From positions 1 through 63,832 of the forward strand of contig JAUYNO010000009.1 in NCBI GenBank assembly GCA_030696045.1: a DNA stretch of 63,832 bases, in the 5' to 3' direction. Both the position numbers and the translations under genes were made by a program. This DNA is from Stagnimonas sp. (GTDB lineage: Bacteria > Pseudomonadota > Gammaproteobacteria > Nevskiales > Nevskiaceae). Shown here piece after piece: positions 33,058-42,211 of the stretch (positions are counted from its first letter, which is position 1; each line of letters starts with the position of its first letter). Under the pieces are notes generated by a model, which was given only the letters and a program-made list of their open reading frames with translations, had not been told where the DNA came from and searched no databases.

Positions 33058-34548
33058 ATGTTGAGATCGATCACAGCCGTTGGCGTTGCGGCCTTGCTTT
33101 GCGTGGGTTGCGCCGGGGGCGGGGGCGACGAGAGCGACGAGGGCGTGCCCAATGCCCGCAATGCGAGCGTCAGCACTTCCAGCACGTCCATTTCCAGGTC
33201 GGCAACGGCGGATCAGTCCGTAGTGGATGATGGCCTGGTCCAGATCACGACCAGCAATACGCCGGAAACCCTCTACGTTGGCGTGGACCACGGCAGCACC
33301 GCGATTGACCATGTCGACATTTACGAAACCGGTGCCACGACTGGCGAGTTGAGGGTCACATTCCGGTCGCCGCAGGCGCTGGGGGCCGGCGAATACCATG
33401 ACACCGTCACGGTCCGCCTCTGCTACGACATTGCCTGCGCCGAGCACCTGCGGGGCAGTCCTTTCATGGTGTCGACCACGCTCACCGTCACGCCGGTGGT
33501 GCCACAACCCGAACCGGGTATCGAGCCACTGCCGACTTCTCAGCGCGGCGCGCTCGGCCATGACGTGATCGACGCCGAGTACAGCGCGGCCCTCGACGCC
33601 ATCGTCCTGGTATCGAGCTACCCAGACAGCGCCCTGTACGTCCTCAACCCCGTCACCCGTGGCGAGCAGAAGGTCGCGCTGAACAAGGTGCCGGCCGCCG
33701 TTTCGGTGTCTCCCGATGGCCGTTCTGCGGCGGTCGGGCACGATGCCCTGGTCACCGTGGTTGATCTGACCACTGCGGGGCTGGCCTCGCCCGGCAAGGT
33801 CCTGCTCAACACCACCATCGACGTGCTGGACGTAGTGCTGACCGGCAACGGCTATGTCCACGCTTTCCCGCGCCGCGATCAGTGGGAAGAAATTCACTCG
33901 ATACAGATCGCGACCAACATTGAGACCCTCAGCAGCGGCGGCCTGATTTACGCCGGAACGCTTGCGAAGCTGCACCCCTCGGGCACCAAGATGTATGGCG
34001 CCAACAACGGCCTTTCGCCGAGTGATATCGAGCGCTACGGTGTCAGAACCGGCACCGCGACCTACGATTACGACTCGCCGTACCACGGCGACTACGAAAT
34101 GTGCGGCAACCTGTGGATGCACGAGACGGGGCTGCACATCTATACCGCCTGCGGCAACGTGTTCAAGGCGTCCGACGTGCGCGCGCAGGACATGACCTAT
34201 ACCGGCCACCTGCAGCTATCTACCAGCGAGTACTACGGCTTCCGGATTGTTTCATTGAGCCACAGCAGCGAGACCAAGAACATCGTGCTGCTGGAGGAAG
34301 ACGCCTACGCCTGCGGGCCCTACCAGACCGGGGAGCAGTGCTACACCCGGGTGGGCTATTACGAAAGCGACTTCCTGAATCTCACTGCGCGTTACTCGAT
34401 GGCGCCGGTGACAGTGAGCGGGCAGGTCTACCGCGAACGTGGGCTCTTCGCCTTCCACAATGCGGCGGGCAGCACGCGCTATCTGATCAGCCGCCTGGTC
34501 GGCATGCCGAACCCTACGGCCGAGTACTACCTTTCCAACCTTCCCTAG
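33058..34548 (+). CDS. Lipoprotein with predicted beta-propeller (YncE-like)
   Basis: 496 residues. TAGGGAG sits 6 nt before the ATG at 33058. Lipobox LLCVGC (Cys18) and a Ser/Thr-rich linker. A first beta-sandwich-like part (about 55-160, YHDTVTVRLCYDIAC) is followed by repeated short strands (ALYVLNPVTRGEQKVAL, VSVSPDGRSAAVGHDALVTV) of a YncE-type propeller. Surface or periplasmic. No enzymatic motif. Upstream gap of 182 bp holds no other gene. Confidence 0.7.
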   Translation: MLRSITAVGVAALLCVGCAGGGGDESDEGVPNARNASVSTSSTSISRSATADQSVVDDGLVQITTSNTPETLYVGVDHGSTAIDHVDIYETGATTGELRVTFRSPQALGAGEYHDTVTVRLCYDIACAEHLRGSPFMVSTTLTVTPVVPQPEPGIEPLPTSQRGALGHDVIDAEYSAALDAIVLVSSYPDSALYVLNPVTRGEQKVALNKVPAAVSVSPDGRSAAVGHDALVTVVDLTTAGLASPGKVLLNTTIDVLDVVLTGNGYVHAFPRRDQWEEIHSIQIATNIETLSSGGLIYAGTLAKLHPSGTKMYGANNGLSPSDIERYGVRTGTATYDYDSPYHGDYEMCGNLWMHETGLHIYTACGNVFKASDVRAQDMTYTGHLQLSTSEYYGFRIVSLSHSSETKNIVLLEEDAYACGPYQTGEQCYTRVGYYESDFLNLTARYSMAPVTVSGQVYRERGLFAFHNAAGSTRYLISRLVGMPNPTAEYYLSNLP

Positions 34549-34570
34549 TTCAGCGACCCATTGTTGGAAA

Positions 34571-34607
34571 CATCCCCTCCCTCTGGGAGAGGGGTAGGGG
34601 TGAGGGC
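34571..34607. repeat. Single arm of the GC-rich TIR repeat family
   Basis: CCCCTCCCTCTGGGAGAGGG followed by GTAGGGGTGAGGGC; same arm as at 20769 and 44544 but without a clear opposite arm. It can fold into a hairpin after the lipoprotein stop and may end that transcript. Confidence 0.6.
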
Positions 34608-34753
34608 CTGCCATTCCGGGAGCGGCCCTCGTGTGGCGCTTCGCGCCTGCGAGTCGTGCTCGCACTGCGGCCGTCGTCCGCGTTGACCAGGATCAAGCCG
34701 GGCAATGACCCGCGCGGCTAAGCTGCTCGCCGTGGCTCTTTCCGGACGCGGTC

Positions 34754-37294
34754 GTGGACGCCCAACAGATCAGCGGTCTCAGCAGCGCCGAAGCGGCCCA
34801 GCGGTTGGCTGCCGACGGCCCCAACGAGTTGCAGCGGGATCGCCCGCGCGGCCTGGCCTGGATTGCCTACGACGTGCTGCGTGAGCCGATGTTCCTGCTG
34901 CTGGCGGCCTGCGGCCTGGTCTATCTGCTGCTCGGCGAGCCCTCGGAGGCGGCCCTGCTGCTGGTGGCGCTGGGCTTCATCGTCGGCATCACCTTTGTCC
35001 AGAAGCGCCGAACCCAGCGGGCGCTGGAAGCCCTGCGCGAACTCAGCAGCCCGCGCGCCCTGGTGATCCGTGACGGCCAGCGCCTGCGCATTGCCGGGCG
35101 CGAGGTGGTGACGGGCGACCTGCTGGTGCTGGCGGAGGGTGATCGAGTGGCGGCCGATGGCCTGCTGCTGGATGCCCGCAACCTGCGCATCGACGAATCC
35201 CTGCTCACCGGCGAGGCCATGCCGGTGCGCAAGCGCGCCGACCCGGCGGCCAGCCTGAGCGCGCCGGGCGGCGAGGACAGTGCCTCGGTCTACAGCGGCA
35301 GCTTGGTGATCGGCGGCACCGGCGTCGCCCGGGTCGCCGCTACCGGCGTGCGCACCGCGATGGGCGGCATCGGCCATGCGCTCGGCGCCATCGAGGAGCA
35401 ACCGACCCGCCTGCAGCAGGAAACCAACGGCGTGGTGCGCCGGGTGGCGCTGCTGGCGCTGGGCCTGAGCCTGAGCATCACCCTGGTGCTGGGCCTGGTG
35501 CGCGGAAACTGGCTGGAAGGCCTGCTGGCCGGACTGGCGCTGGCCATGGCCCTGCTGCCGGAGGAATTCCCGGTGGTGCTGACGGTGTTCCTGGCGCTCG
35601 GCGCCTGGCGCATGTCGAAGCGCCAGGTGCTGACCCGCCGCACCGCCGCCATCGAGGCCCTGGGCGCGGCCACCGTGCTCTGCGTCGACAAGACCGGCAC
35701 CCTCACCGAAAACCGCATGACCGTGCGCGCCCTGGTGCCGGCCGACGGCGTCCGCTACCCGGTCGGCAAGGAGCCGCTGCCGGAAGCCGCTCACGCCCTG
35801 GTCGAGTTCGCCATCCTCGCCACCCGGCGCGACCCTTTCGACCCCATGGAGCGCGCCATCAACGCGCTCGGCCTGGGCGGTCTGGTGGACGCCGAGCATC
35901 TGCATGCCGACTGGCAGCTGGCGCACGAATATCCGCTGGCCTCGGGGCTGCCGGCGATGTCCCAGGTCTGGGCGGCGCGCCAGGGCGGCGCCCGTTCGGT
36001 GGCGGCCAAGGGCGCGCCGGAGGCCATCGTCGAGCTCTGCCATCTGGATGCCGCGCGGGCGCGGGCGGTGAGCGAGCAGGCGCAGGCGCTGGCGCGCTCC
36101 GGCCTGCGGGTGCTGGGCGTCGCGCGGGCCCGGCTCACCCATGCCGAGCAGGACGTCTCGCTGGCGGCGACTCCGCTGCCGCCCAGCCAGCACGATTTCG
36201 CCTTCGAGTTCCTGGGCCTGCTGGGGCTCAGCGACCCGCTGCGCGCCGGGGTGCCGGACTCGGTGGCGGCCTGCCGCGAGGCCGGCATCCGGGTGCTGAT
36301 GATCACCGGCGACTACGCCGAGACCGCCAGCCACATCGCCCGCGAGGCCGGCCTGGCCGAGCCCGGGCGGGTGCTGGGCGGTGCCGAGATCGAGACCCTG
36401 GACGAGGCCGGACTGGCGGCGGCGCTGGGCCGCTGCAGCGTCATCGCCCGCGCCCGGCCGGAGCACAAGCTGCGCATCGTGCGGGCGCTGCAGCAGGCCG
36501 GCGAGGTGGTGGCGATGACCGGCGACGGCGTCAACGACGCCCCGGCCCTGCGCGCCGCCGACATCGGCATCGCCATGGGCGGGCGCGGCACCGATGTCGC
36601 CCGCGAGGCGGCGCACCTGGTGCTGGCCGATGACGACTTCAGCTCCATCGTCCACGCCGTGCGCCTCGGCCGGCGCATCTTCGGCAACCTGCGCCAGGCG
36701 GTGGCCTACATCATCGCCGTGCACATCCCCATCGCCGGGCTGTCGCTGCTGCCGGTGCTGCTGGGCTGGCCGCTGCTGCTGCTGCCGGCGCACATCGCCT
36801 TTCTGGAACTGGTCATCGATCCCGCCTGCTCGCTGGCCTTCGAAGCCGCTCGCGGCGATCCGGCCGCGATGCAGCGACCGCCGCGCGGGCGCGAGGAGCG
36901 GCTGTTCGACCGCCACACCCTGTTCAGTAGCCTGTTGCGCGGCAGCCTGGTGCTGCTGCTGGTGTGGCTGACCGTGCTGGGCGTGCGCGGCCTGGGGGCC
37001 TCCACCGACCTGGTCCGCGCCTGCGCCTTCATCGTGCTGGTGCTGGGCAACCTGGCGCTGCTGAGCGGCGGCCGGCCGGCCGGCACCGGCTTGCTGGCGC
37101 GGCTGCGCGAGCCCAACTGGCCGGCGCTGAGCGTCGGTCTGGGCGCGCTGCTGGCACTGGCGGTGGTGCTCTACCTGCCCCTGGCGCGGCAGCTGTTCCG
37201 CTTCGAGTCGCCGAGCCTCGACCTGCTGCTGGCCTGCCTGGCCGCCGCGGCGCTGATCCCGCTGCTGCTGCGGCTGGCGCGCGCAGCGAAGTAG
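34754..37294 (+). CDS. Cation-translocating P-type ATPase
   Basis: 846 residues, the length of P2-type pumps. Seen in order: actuator loop LLTGEAMPVRK (TGEA instead of TGES), membrane motif LLPEEFPVVLTVFLALGAW, phosphorylation site DKTGTLTENRMTV (Asp near 312), MITGDYAETASHIAREAGL, and hinge MTGDGVNDAPALRAADIGIA. About eight to ten membrane helices. PEEFP in the fourth helix is the variant found in a group of uncharacterised bacterial P-ATPases related to Ca2+/Mg2+ pumps; the ion is not known. GTG start. No linked regulator; a repeat cluster follows directly. Confidence 0.9.
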   Translation: MDAQQISGLSSAEAAQRLAADGPNELQRDRPRGLAWIAYDVLREPMFLLLAACGLVYLLLGEPSEAALLLVALGFIVGITFVQKRRTQRALEALRELSSPRALVIRDGQRLRIAGREVVTGDLLVLAEGDRVAADGLLLDARNLRIDESLLTGEAMPVRKRADPAASLSAPGGEDSASVYSGSLVIGGTGVARVAATGVRTAMGGIGHALGAIEEQPTRLQQETNGVVRRVALLALGLSLSITLVLGLVRGNWLEGLLAGLALAMALLPEEFPVVLTVFLALGAWRMSKRQVLTRRTAAIEALGAATVLCVDKTGTLTENRMTVRALVPADGVRYPVGKEPLPEAAHALVEFAILATRRDPFDPMERAINALGLGGLVDAEHLHADWQLAHEYPLASGLPAMSQVWAARQGGARSVAAKGAPEAIVELCHLDAARARAVSEQAQALARSGLRVLGVARARLTHAEQDVSLAATPLPPSQHDFAFEFLGLLGLSDPLRAGVPDSVAACREAGIRVLMITGDYAETASHIAREAGLAEPGRVLGGAEIETLDEAGLAAALGRCSVIARARPEHKLRIVRALQQAGEVVAMTGDGVNDAPALRAADIGIAMGGRGTDVAREAAHLVLADDDFSSIVHAVRLGRRIFGNLRQAVAYIIAVHIPIAGLSLLPVLLGWPLLLLPAHIAFLELVIDPACSLAFEAARGDPAAMQRPPRGREERLFDRHTLFSSLLRGSLVLLLVWLTVLGVRGLGASTDLVRACAFIVLVLGNLALLSGGRPAGTGLLARLREPNWPALSVGLGALLALAVVLYLPLARQLFRFESPSLDLLLACLAAAALIPLLLRLARAAK

Positions 37295-37332
37295 GGTGCG
37301 CCCTGGCGCACGCGGGGATGACGATGCGCCGC

Positions 37333-37426
37333 GTGGGCCGAAGCCCACCCATCGCCACTCGTAGGGCGCATTCCATGCGCCGCAGGACAGGCCCCGTCAG
37401 CCGGCGCGCATAGCGCGCCCTACGCT
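37333..37426. repeat. REP/BIME-like mosaic, copy 2 (inverted relative to copy 1)
   Basis: GTGGGCCGAAGCCCACCC at 37333-37350, then CGTAGGGCGCATTCCATGCG (37360) and a palindrome ending GCGCGCCCTACGC at about 37425. Its inner 66 bp match the reverse complement of 27561-27625 with few changes. Fills the gap between the ATPase and MBL genes. Confidence 0.75.
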
Positions 37427-37427
37427 C

Positions 37428-38495
37428 TCAGGCCCCGGCCGGCCGCTGCAACTCGCCGAAGTGCAGATCGCCCACGGTGAACGTCGGTGCCGTGCGCGGG
37501 AACAGCCAGAAGCCGGCGGACTCGGAGGAGGGCGCCAGGTTGGGGAAGCGCTCGTCGCGCGGATGCGGGCCGGCGATGGTCTTCTCCTGCACCATCGAGA
37601 TGTACTGGTCGACCGCGTACTCCTGGGTGTTGCCGTTGAGCACCACCTCGGCGCCGGCGACACGCGCGTACTCGGCCACGCCCGGCACCTGCGAGTGCAG
37701 CGGCGCGTAGGCATCCAGGCTGACGCCGTTCTCGCTGGTCACCTTCAGGCCCTCCGGCGTGTGCACGACGATGGAGTGATTGCCCTCGGTGTGGCCCTTG
37801 CTGCGCACCAGGGCCACGCCCTCGCCCAGCAGCACGTCGTGGTCGAGCAGGATCACCCGGTCTTCCGGCACGCCGGCGATGCCGCCCGGGCAGTACCACT
37901 GGTTGTGCCAGGGGATCAGCGCCTGCGCGCTTTCCCATTCCTCGCGCATCACCAGCAGCTTGGCGTTCGGGAAGATCGCGGCGTGGCCATTGCCGCCTAG
38001 CCAGCGGGTCACGTTCTGCGTGTGCAGATGGTCGTAGGTCAGGTAGTCGATGTCCTCGGGCTTGAGGCCGAGCTCGGCCAGTCGCGACAGCACCGTGCCC
38101 AGCTTGCGGAACACCAGGGCCTCGCCGAGCTTGGAGAACGCGCCCATCGACTCGTCCAGCCGCTTGAAGAACGGGGTCTCGCGCTGATGCTCCCAGTCCG
38201 AGGGCGACACCAGCAGGGTCTTGAGCAGGCCCTCGTGGTCGCGGAACTGCACCACAAAGAGTCTGTTACAGAGGTGCATCAGCGGCGGCAGGGTGCCGAA
38301 GCAGTTGAGATAGCCGAACTTCGAGGGGTAGGGCACCCGCACCAGTTCCATTGAGCGGTAGTAGGGCACCGGCGCGCCGGCCAGCAGCTCCTTGCGGAGG
38401 TCGCCGGCGGCGGCGCGCACGTCCTCGACGCGGTGCAGGGGCTTGAGTGCCTTGCGGCTGCCGTCGAAATGGTGGAGGCGGCGGAGGATGCTCAT
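37428..38495 (-). CDS. MBL-fold metallo-hydrolase-like protein with altered metal motif
   Basis: 355 residues. Beta-lactamase-fold landmarks: the strand-loop YLTYDHLHTQN in the middle, GHTEGNHSIVV later, and SENGVSLDAYAP near the second metal position. The classical HxHxDH is here HLHTQN, so the Asp and the last His are Gln and Asn, and only one metal site may be left. The N-terminal 60 residues (RRLHHFDGSRKALKPLHRV...) are an extra domain. ATGA overlap with the upstream aminotransferase, so both are one transcript. Substrate unknown. Confidence 0.75.
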   Translation of the reverse strand: MSILRRLHHFDGSRKALKPLHRVEDVRAAAGDLRKELLAGAPVPYYRSMELVRVPYPSKFGYLNCFGTLPPLMHLCNRLFVVQFRDHEGLLKTLLVSPSDWEHQRETPFFKRLDESMGAFSKLGEALVFRKLGTVLSRLAELGLKPEDIDYLTYDHLHTQNVTRWLGGNGHAAIFPNAKLLVMREEWESAQALIPWHNQWYCPGGIAGVPEDRVILLDHDVLLGEGVALVRSKGHTEGNHSIVVHTPEGLKVTSENGVSLDAYAPLHSQVPGVAEYARVAGAEVVLNGNTQEYAVDQYISMVQEKTIAGPHPRDERFPNLAPSSESAGFWLFPRTAPTFTVGDLHFGELQRPAGA

Positions 38496-39766
38496 GCTTG
38501 GAAATCCGGTTGGAGGCCGGTGTCGAGCGCCGCTATCAGCTGATCCAGCTCGGCGGCACTGGTGTAGTGGACAAAGGACAGGCGCAGGGCGCCGACCTCG
38601 GGATCAATCCCCAGGGCGCGCAGCAGCCGCACCGCATAGAAATTGCCGGCGCCCGCCATGATGCCGTGTCGCGCGAGTGCTGCCGCCAACTCGGCAGGGC
38701 TCTGCCGTAGCGGTTGCACCGCGACCGTGGCGGCCCGAAGAGCAGCATCGGCCGGCCCCAGCAGGCGCAGGTCGCGACGAGTGCCGAGATAGTCGAGCAG
38801 GCGCGCCAGCAGGGGCTGTTCGGCGGCGTGCAGCAACTCGCGGACGCGTTGCGGCCGGTCGGCGGGATCGCCGCCGCCGTGGTGGGCATCGAGCCCGTCG
38901 AAGTAGTCGGCGATGCCCTGTGCCGCCGCGATCTGGGCGTGGTCTGGCCCGGCCGGCAGCAGGCGCTTGCGCGGCTGCGCGGCATTGAACTCGTGGCCCT
39001 CGTTGCCAAGCCAGTCCAGCAGCGGCCGGCGCACCACCATCAGACCCAGGTGCGGGCCGAAGGTCTTGTAGGTCGAGAACAGGTAGATGTCGGCGCCGAG
39101 GGCGGCGACATCGGGCAGGCCGTGCGGGGCGGCGGCGACGCCGTCGACCACGGTGAGCACGCCGGCCGCCTTCGCCCGCGCGCAGATCGCCGCCACCGGA
39201 TTGATCTCGGCGACGAGGTTGGAGCAGTGCGGGAAGGCCAGCAGCCGCGTGCGCGGGCCGAGCAGGGCGTCGAGCCGCGCGGGATCGAGCGCGCCGCTGT
39301 CGGGATCGACCGTCCATTCGCGGATCACCAGGCCGTCGGCGGCGAGCCGGCGCCAGACGCCGCTGTTGGCCTCGTGGTCCTGCTGGGTGACGATGATCTC
39401 GTCGCCGGCCTGCAGGCGCTTGCGGAAGGCCTGCGCCAGCACATAGCTGTTCTGCGAGGTCGAGGGGCCGAAGTGCAGCTCGTCGGCGCTGACGCCGAGA
39501 TAGGCGGCGAGGCGGGTATAGCTGGCGTCCATCCAGGCACCGGCCTCGGCCGAGGCCGGGTAGCGGTAGTAGGGTTGCACCTTCAACCGCCGGTAGTACT
39601 CGCCCAGCCGCTCGATCACCGGTGCGCAGGCGTAGGAGCCGCCGGCATTCTCGAAGAAGGCCTGGCCCTGCAGCGTCGGTTCGGCGAAGGCCGGAAACTG
39701 CCGGCGCACATAGGCGAGGTCGAGGGCGGGCATCGGCGCTGGGGCGTGGCGAAATGGGCTCGACAT
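38492..39766 (-). CDS. Class V aminotransferase (cysteine desulfurase-like)
   Basis: 424 residues from ATG 39766; a second ATG at 39733 (MPALDLAYVRRQFPAF) is a shorter possibility. PLP enzyme of fold type I: FENAGGSYACAPVIERL near the N-terminus, TQQDHEANSGVWRRLA (cofactor-stacking His), and the PLP-binding lysine in LFSTYKTFGPHLGLMVV. The family includes NifS/SufS-like desulfurases and kynureninase-type enzymes; I cannot place a catalytic Cys loop with confidence, so desulfurase activity is not claimed. Coupled to the MBL-fold gene downstream. Its 5' flank abuts the divergent cyclase gene. Confidence 0.83.
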   Translation of the reverse strand: MSSPFRHAPAPMPALDLAYVRRQFPAFAEPTLQGQAFFENAGGSYACAPVIERLGEYYRRLKVQPYYRYPASAEAGAWMDASYTRLAAYLGVSADELHFGPSTSQNSYVLAQAFRKRLQAGDEIIVTQQDHEANSGVWRRLAADGLVIREWTVDPDSGALDPARLDALLGPRTRLLAFPHCSNLVAEINPVAAICARAKAAGVLTVVDGVAAAPHGLPDVAALGADIYLFSTYKTFGPHLGLMVVRRPLLDWLGNEGHEFNAAQPRKRLLPAGPDHAQIAAAQGIADYFDGLDAHHGGGDPADRPQRVRELLHAAEQPLLARLLDYLGTRRDLRLLGPADAALRAATVAVQPLRQSPAELAAALARHGIMAGAGNFYAVRLLRALGIDPEVGALRLSFVHYTSAAELDQLIAALDTGLQPDFQA

Positions 39767-39836
39767 CATAGGTCGCCGCCGGCCCGGACAGGCCCTAGAC
39801 TGCGCGCAGGGAACGCCCAAAAAAAGGGAATGGGCA

Positions 39837-42158
39837 ATGGCAAGCCAGCACCGCCGGCGCCGTCTCGCCGCCGTGATGTTCACCGACCTGGTCGGCTACA
39901 GCGCGCTGATGCGCACCGACGAGGCCGGCACGCTGCGCCTGTTGCAGGCGCATTTCCGGCAGGTGCGGGCGCTGCTGCGCCGGCACGGCGGGCAGGAGAT
40001 CAAGACTGTCGGCGACGCCTTCCTGATCCGCTTCGGCAGCGCGCTGGCGGCGCTCAGTTGCGCGCTGGCGATCCAGCAGGATCAGGCCGCGCGCAATGCC
40101 TCGGCGCCGGCGGGCGGGCGCCTGCTGATCCGCATCGGCATCCATCTCGCCGACATTGAGCTGCGCGGCGGCGATCTGTTTGGCGACGGCGTCAACCTGG
40201 CGGCGCGGGTGCAGGCGCTGGCGACGCCCGGCGGCATCGCCGTCAGCGCGGCGGTGCGGGCGCAGGTGCACAGCGAGCTGGGCCGGGTGTTCCAGTCGCT
40301 GGGGCCGCAGGCGCTGAAAAACATCCCGGAGCCGGTGGAGGTGTTCCTGCTCGATGGCGAGGCGCTGGCTCAGGCACCGCTGCCGGCGGCGACGGCGCCC
40401 GCCTGGCGCGTACCCCTGCGGGGCCGGCTCTGGCCGGCGCTGGGCGTGTTGCTGCTGCTGGCGGCCCTGGTTTCGGCAGGCGGCTGGGCCTGGGCCCGGC
40501 GGCAGGCAGCGGAGCCGCCCTCCATCGCCGTGCTGCCCTTGCAAAGCCTCGGCGCCGATCCCGCCGATGCCTGGTTCGCCCAGGGCCTGCAGGACGAGTT
40601 GCTCAGCCGGCTCGGGCAGTTCGAGCGCCTGCGGGTGATCGCGCGCGGCTCCACCCAGGGCCTGGTCAGCCAGCCACAAGATCTCGCCGAGGTGGCGCGC
40701 CGGCTCGGCGTGCGCTACTTGATCGAGGGCAGCGTGCAGCAGTCGGGAGCAACCCTGCGCATCCGCCTGCGGCTGCTGCAGGCTGCCAGTGGTGCCCAGC
40801 TCTGGGCCGAAAGCTACGACCGCGGTCGCGACGATGTGCTGGCGGTGCAGTCGGAAATCGCCGGCGCGGTCGCGGCGGCCCTGAGCCTGCGGCTGTCGGG
40901 CGCCGAGCAGCGCGCCCTGGGCCAGCGCGCCACCGGCAATCCCGCCGCCTACGAGGCCTATCTGCGTGGCCTGGCGCGGATCAACCAGGCCTCGCCGACC
41001 GCCGAGGACCGGGCCGAGGCCGAGCGCCAGTTCGCCACCGCCGCCGGCCTCGATCCCGGCTTCGCCCTGGCCTGGGCCTGGTGGTCGCGCAGCATCTCGC
41101 TGCGCTATGTCTACAACGACGACAGCAGCGCCGATGCCCGTCGCCGTGGCCGCGCGGCCCTGGATCAGGCCCTGCGCCTGCAGCCGGAGTTGGACCAGGC
41201 GCGACTGGCGCAGGGCTTCCACGAGTACTGGGTGGAGCAGCGCTACGCGGCGGCGCGCCAGACCTTCGAGCAGCTGCGCCAGCGCTGGCCCAACCAGGCC
41301 GAGCCGGCCTATGCCCTGGCCCTGATCGCGCGCCGCACCGGGCGCTGGGACGAGGCGCTGCGGCAATTCGAGGCCAGCCAGAAGCTGGACCCACTCAACG
41401 CGCCGGTACTCACCGAGTGGGGGCTGACGCTGATGGGCATGCGCCGCTACGCCGCCGCGCGCGAGCGCTTCGACGCGGCGCTGGCGGTGACCCCCGGCGA
41501 TCCACAGCTGCTCGGCCGCAAGGCCTCGGCCTGGCTCGCCGAAGGCCGGCTGCCCGAGGCCGAGGCCCTGCTCCAGGGCCTGCCGCTGACCGGCTGGGAC
41601 TATGTCGGCGCCGCCCGCTTCACGCTCTGGCTCTACCAGCGCCGCTACCCGGAAATCATCGCCGCCGTGCAGGGGTTGCTGGCTGAACTCGGGCCGGAGG
41701 CGGCGCTGGATCGCGGCAGCAGCCTCGCCTTTCTCGGCTGGGCCCAGCGCTTTGCCGGCCAGGCCGAGGCGGCGCGGCTCAGCTTCGAGCAGGCGCGTGC
41801 CGCGCTGGCACCGGTATTGCGCGAGCAGCCGGAGAGCCATGCCGCCTGGCAGGCGCTGGCCTCGGCCGAAGCCGGGCTTGGCCGTGCCGCTGAGGCGGTC
41901 GAGGCCGGCGAGCGTTCGATCAGCCTGCTGAGCGCCGCCGGAGACGTGTACTGGACGCCGGTGATGGAGGAATTCCAGGCGCGCGCCGAGGCCGGGCTGG
42001 GGCTGGCGGGGGCCGCCTGCGCGCGCATCGGCCGGTTGCTGGCACAGCCCTACGGCGAGTGGCCGCTGACGGCGGCTGATCTGGAATTGAGTCCGGATTG
42101 GGATGGGATTCGGGACCAAGCCTGCTTCCGGAGCGCACTGGTGGCGGCGCGACGCTGA
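39837..42158 (+). CDS. Class III adenylate/guanylate cyclase with TPR domain
   Basis: 773 residues. N-terminal class III cyclase domain (about 8-175): MFTDLVGYSALM with the first metal Asp, KTVGDAFLIRF with the second (GDA rather than GDE), and FGDGVNLAARVQALA near the end. One membrane helix follows (about 199-217, ALGVLLLLAALVSAGGW), then a TolB-like part (PSIAVLPLQSLGADPADAWF) and about eight TPR repeats in the periplasm. It would make cAMP or cGMP inside in response to something outside. ATG with AAGGGA upstream. It is the only cyclase here and so a possible signal source for the cNMP domains at 11885, but it lies 25 kb away; this link is a guess. Confidence 0.88.
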   Translation: MASQHRRRRLAAVMFTDLVGYSALMRTDEAGTLRLLQAHFRQVRALLRRHGGQEIKTVGDAFLIRFGSALAALSCALAIQQDQAARNASAPAGGRLLIRIGIHLADIELRGGDLFGDGVNLAARVQALATPGGIAVSAAVRAQVHSELGRVFQSLGPQALKNIPEPVEVFLLDGEALAQAPLPAATAPAWRVPLRGRLWPALGVLLLLAALVSAGGWAWARRQAAEPPSIAVLPLQSLGADPADAWFAQGLQDELLSRLGQFERLRVIARGSTQGLVSQPQDLAEVARRLGVRYLIEGSVQQSGATLRIRLRLLQAASGAQLWAESYDRGRDDVLAVQSEIAGAVAAALSLRLSGAEQRALGQRATGNPAAYEAYLRGLARINQASPTAEDRAEAERQFATAAGLDPGFALAWAWWSRSISLRYVYNDDSSADARRRGRAALDQALRLQPELDQARLAQGFHEYWVEQRYAAARQTFEQLRQRWPNQAEPAYALALIARRTGRWDEALRQFEASQKLDPLNAPVLTEWGLTLMGMRRYAAARERFDAALAVTPGDPQLLGRKASAWLAEGRLPEAEALLQGLPLTGWDYVGAARFTLWLYQRRYPEIIAAVQGLLAELGPEAALDRGSSLAFLGWAQRFAGQAEAARLSFEQARAALAPVLREQPESHAAWQALASAEAGLGRAAEAVEAGERSISLLSAAGDVYWTPVMEEFQARAEAGLGLAGAACARIGRLLAQPYGEWPLTAADLELSPDWDGIRDQACFRSALVAARR

Positions 42159-42211
42159 ACCCTCCAGCACGCGGCGCAATGAGATACTGCCGCCATAACG
42201 AGGAGAGCGGT

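Noticed and set aside
34718..37348. 876-codon minus-strand frame opposite the P-type ATPase
   Set aside because: Gln/Arg-rich antisense shadow; the ATPase motifs on the plus strand are unambiguous.
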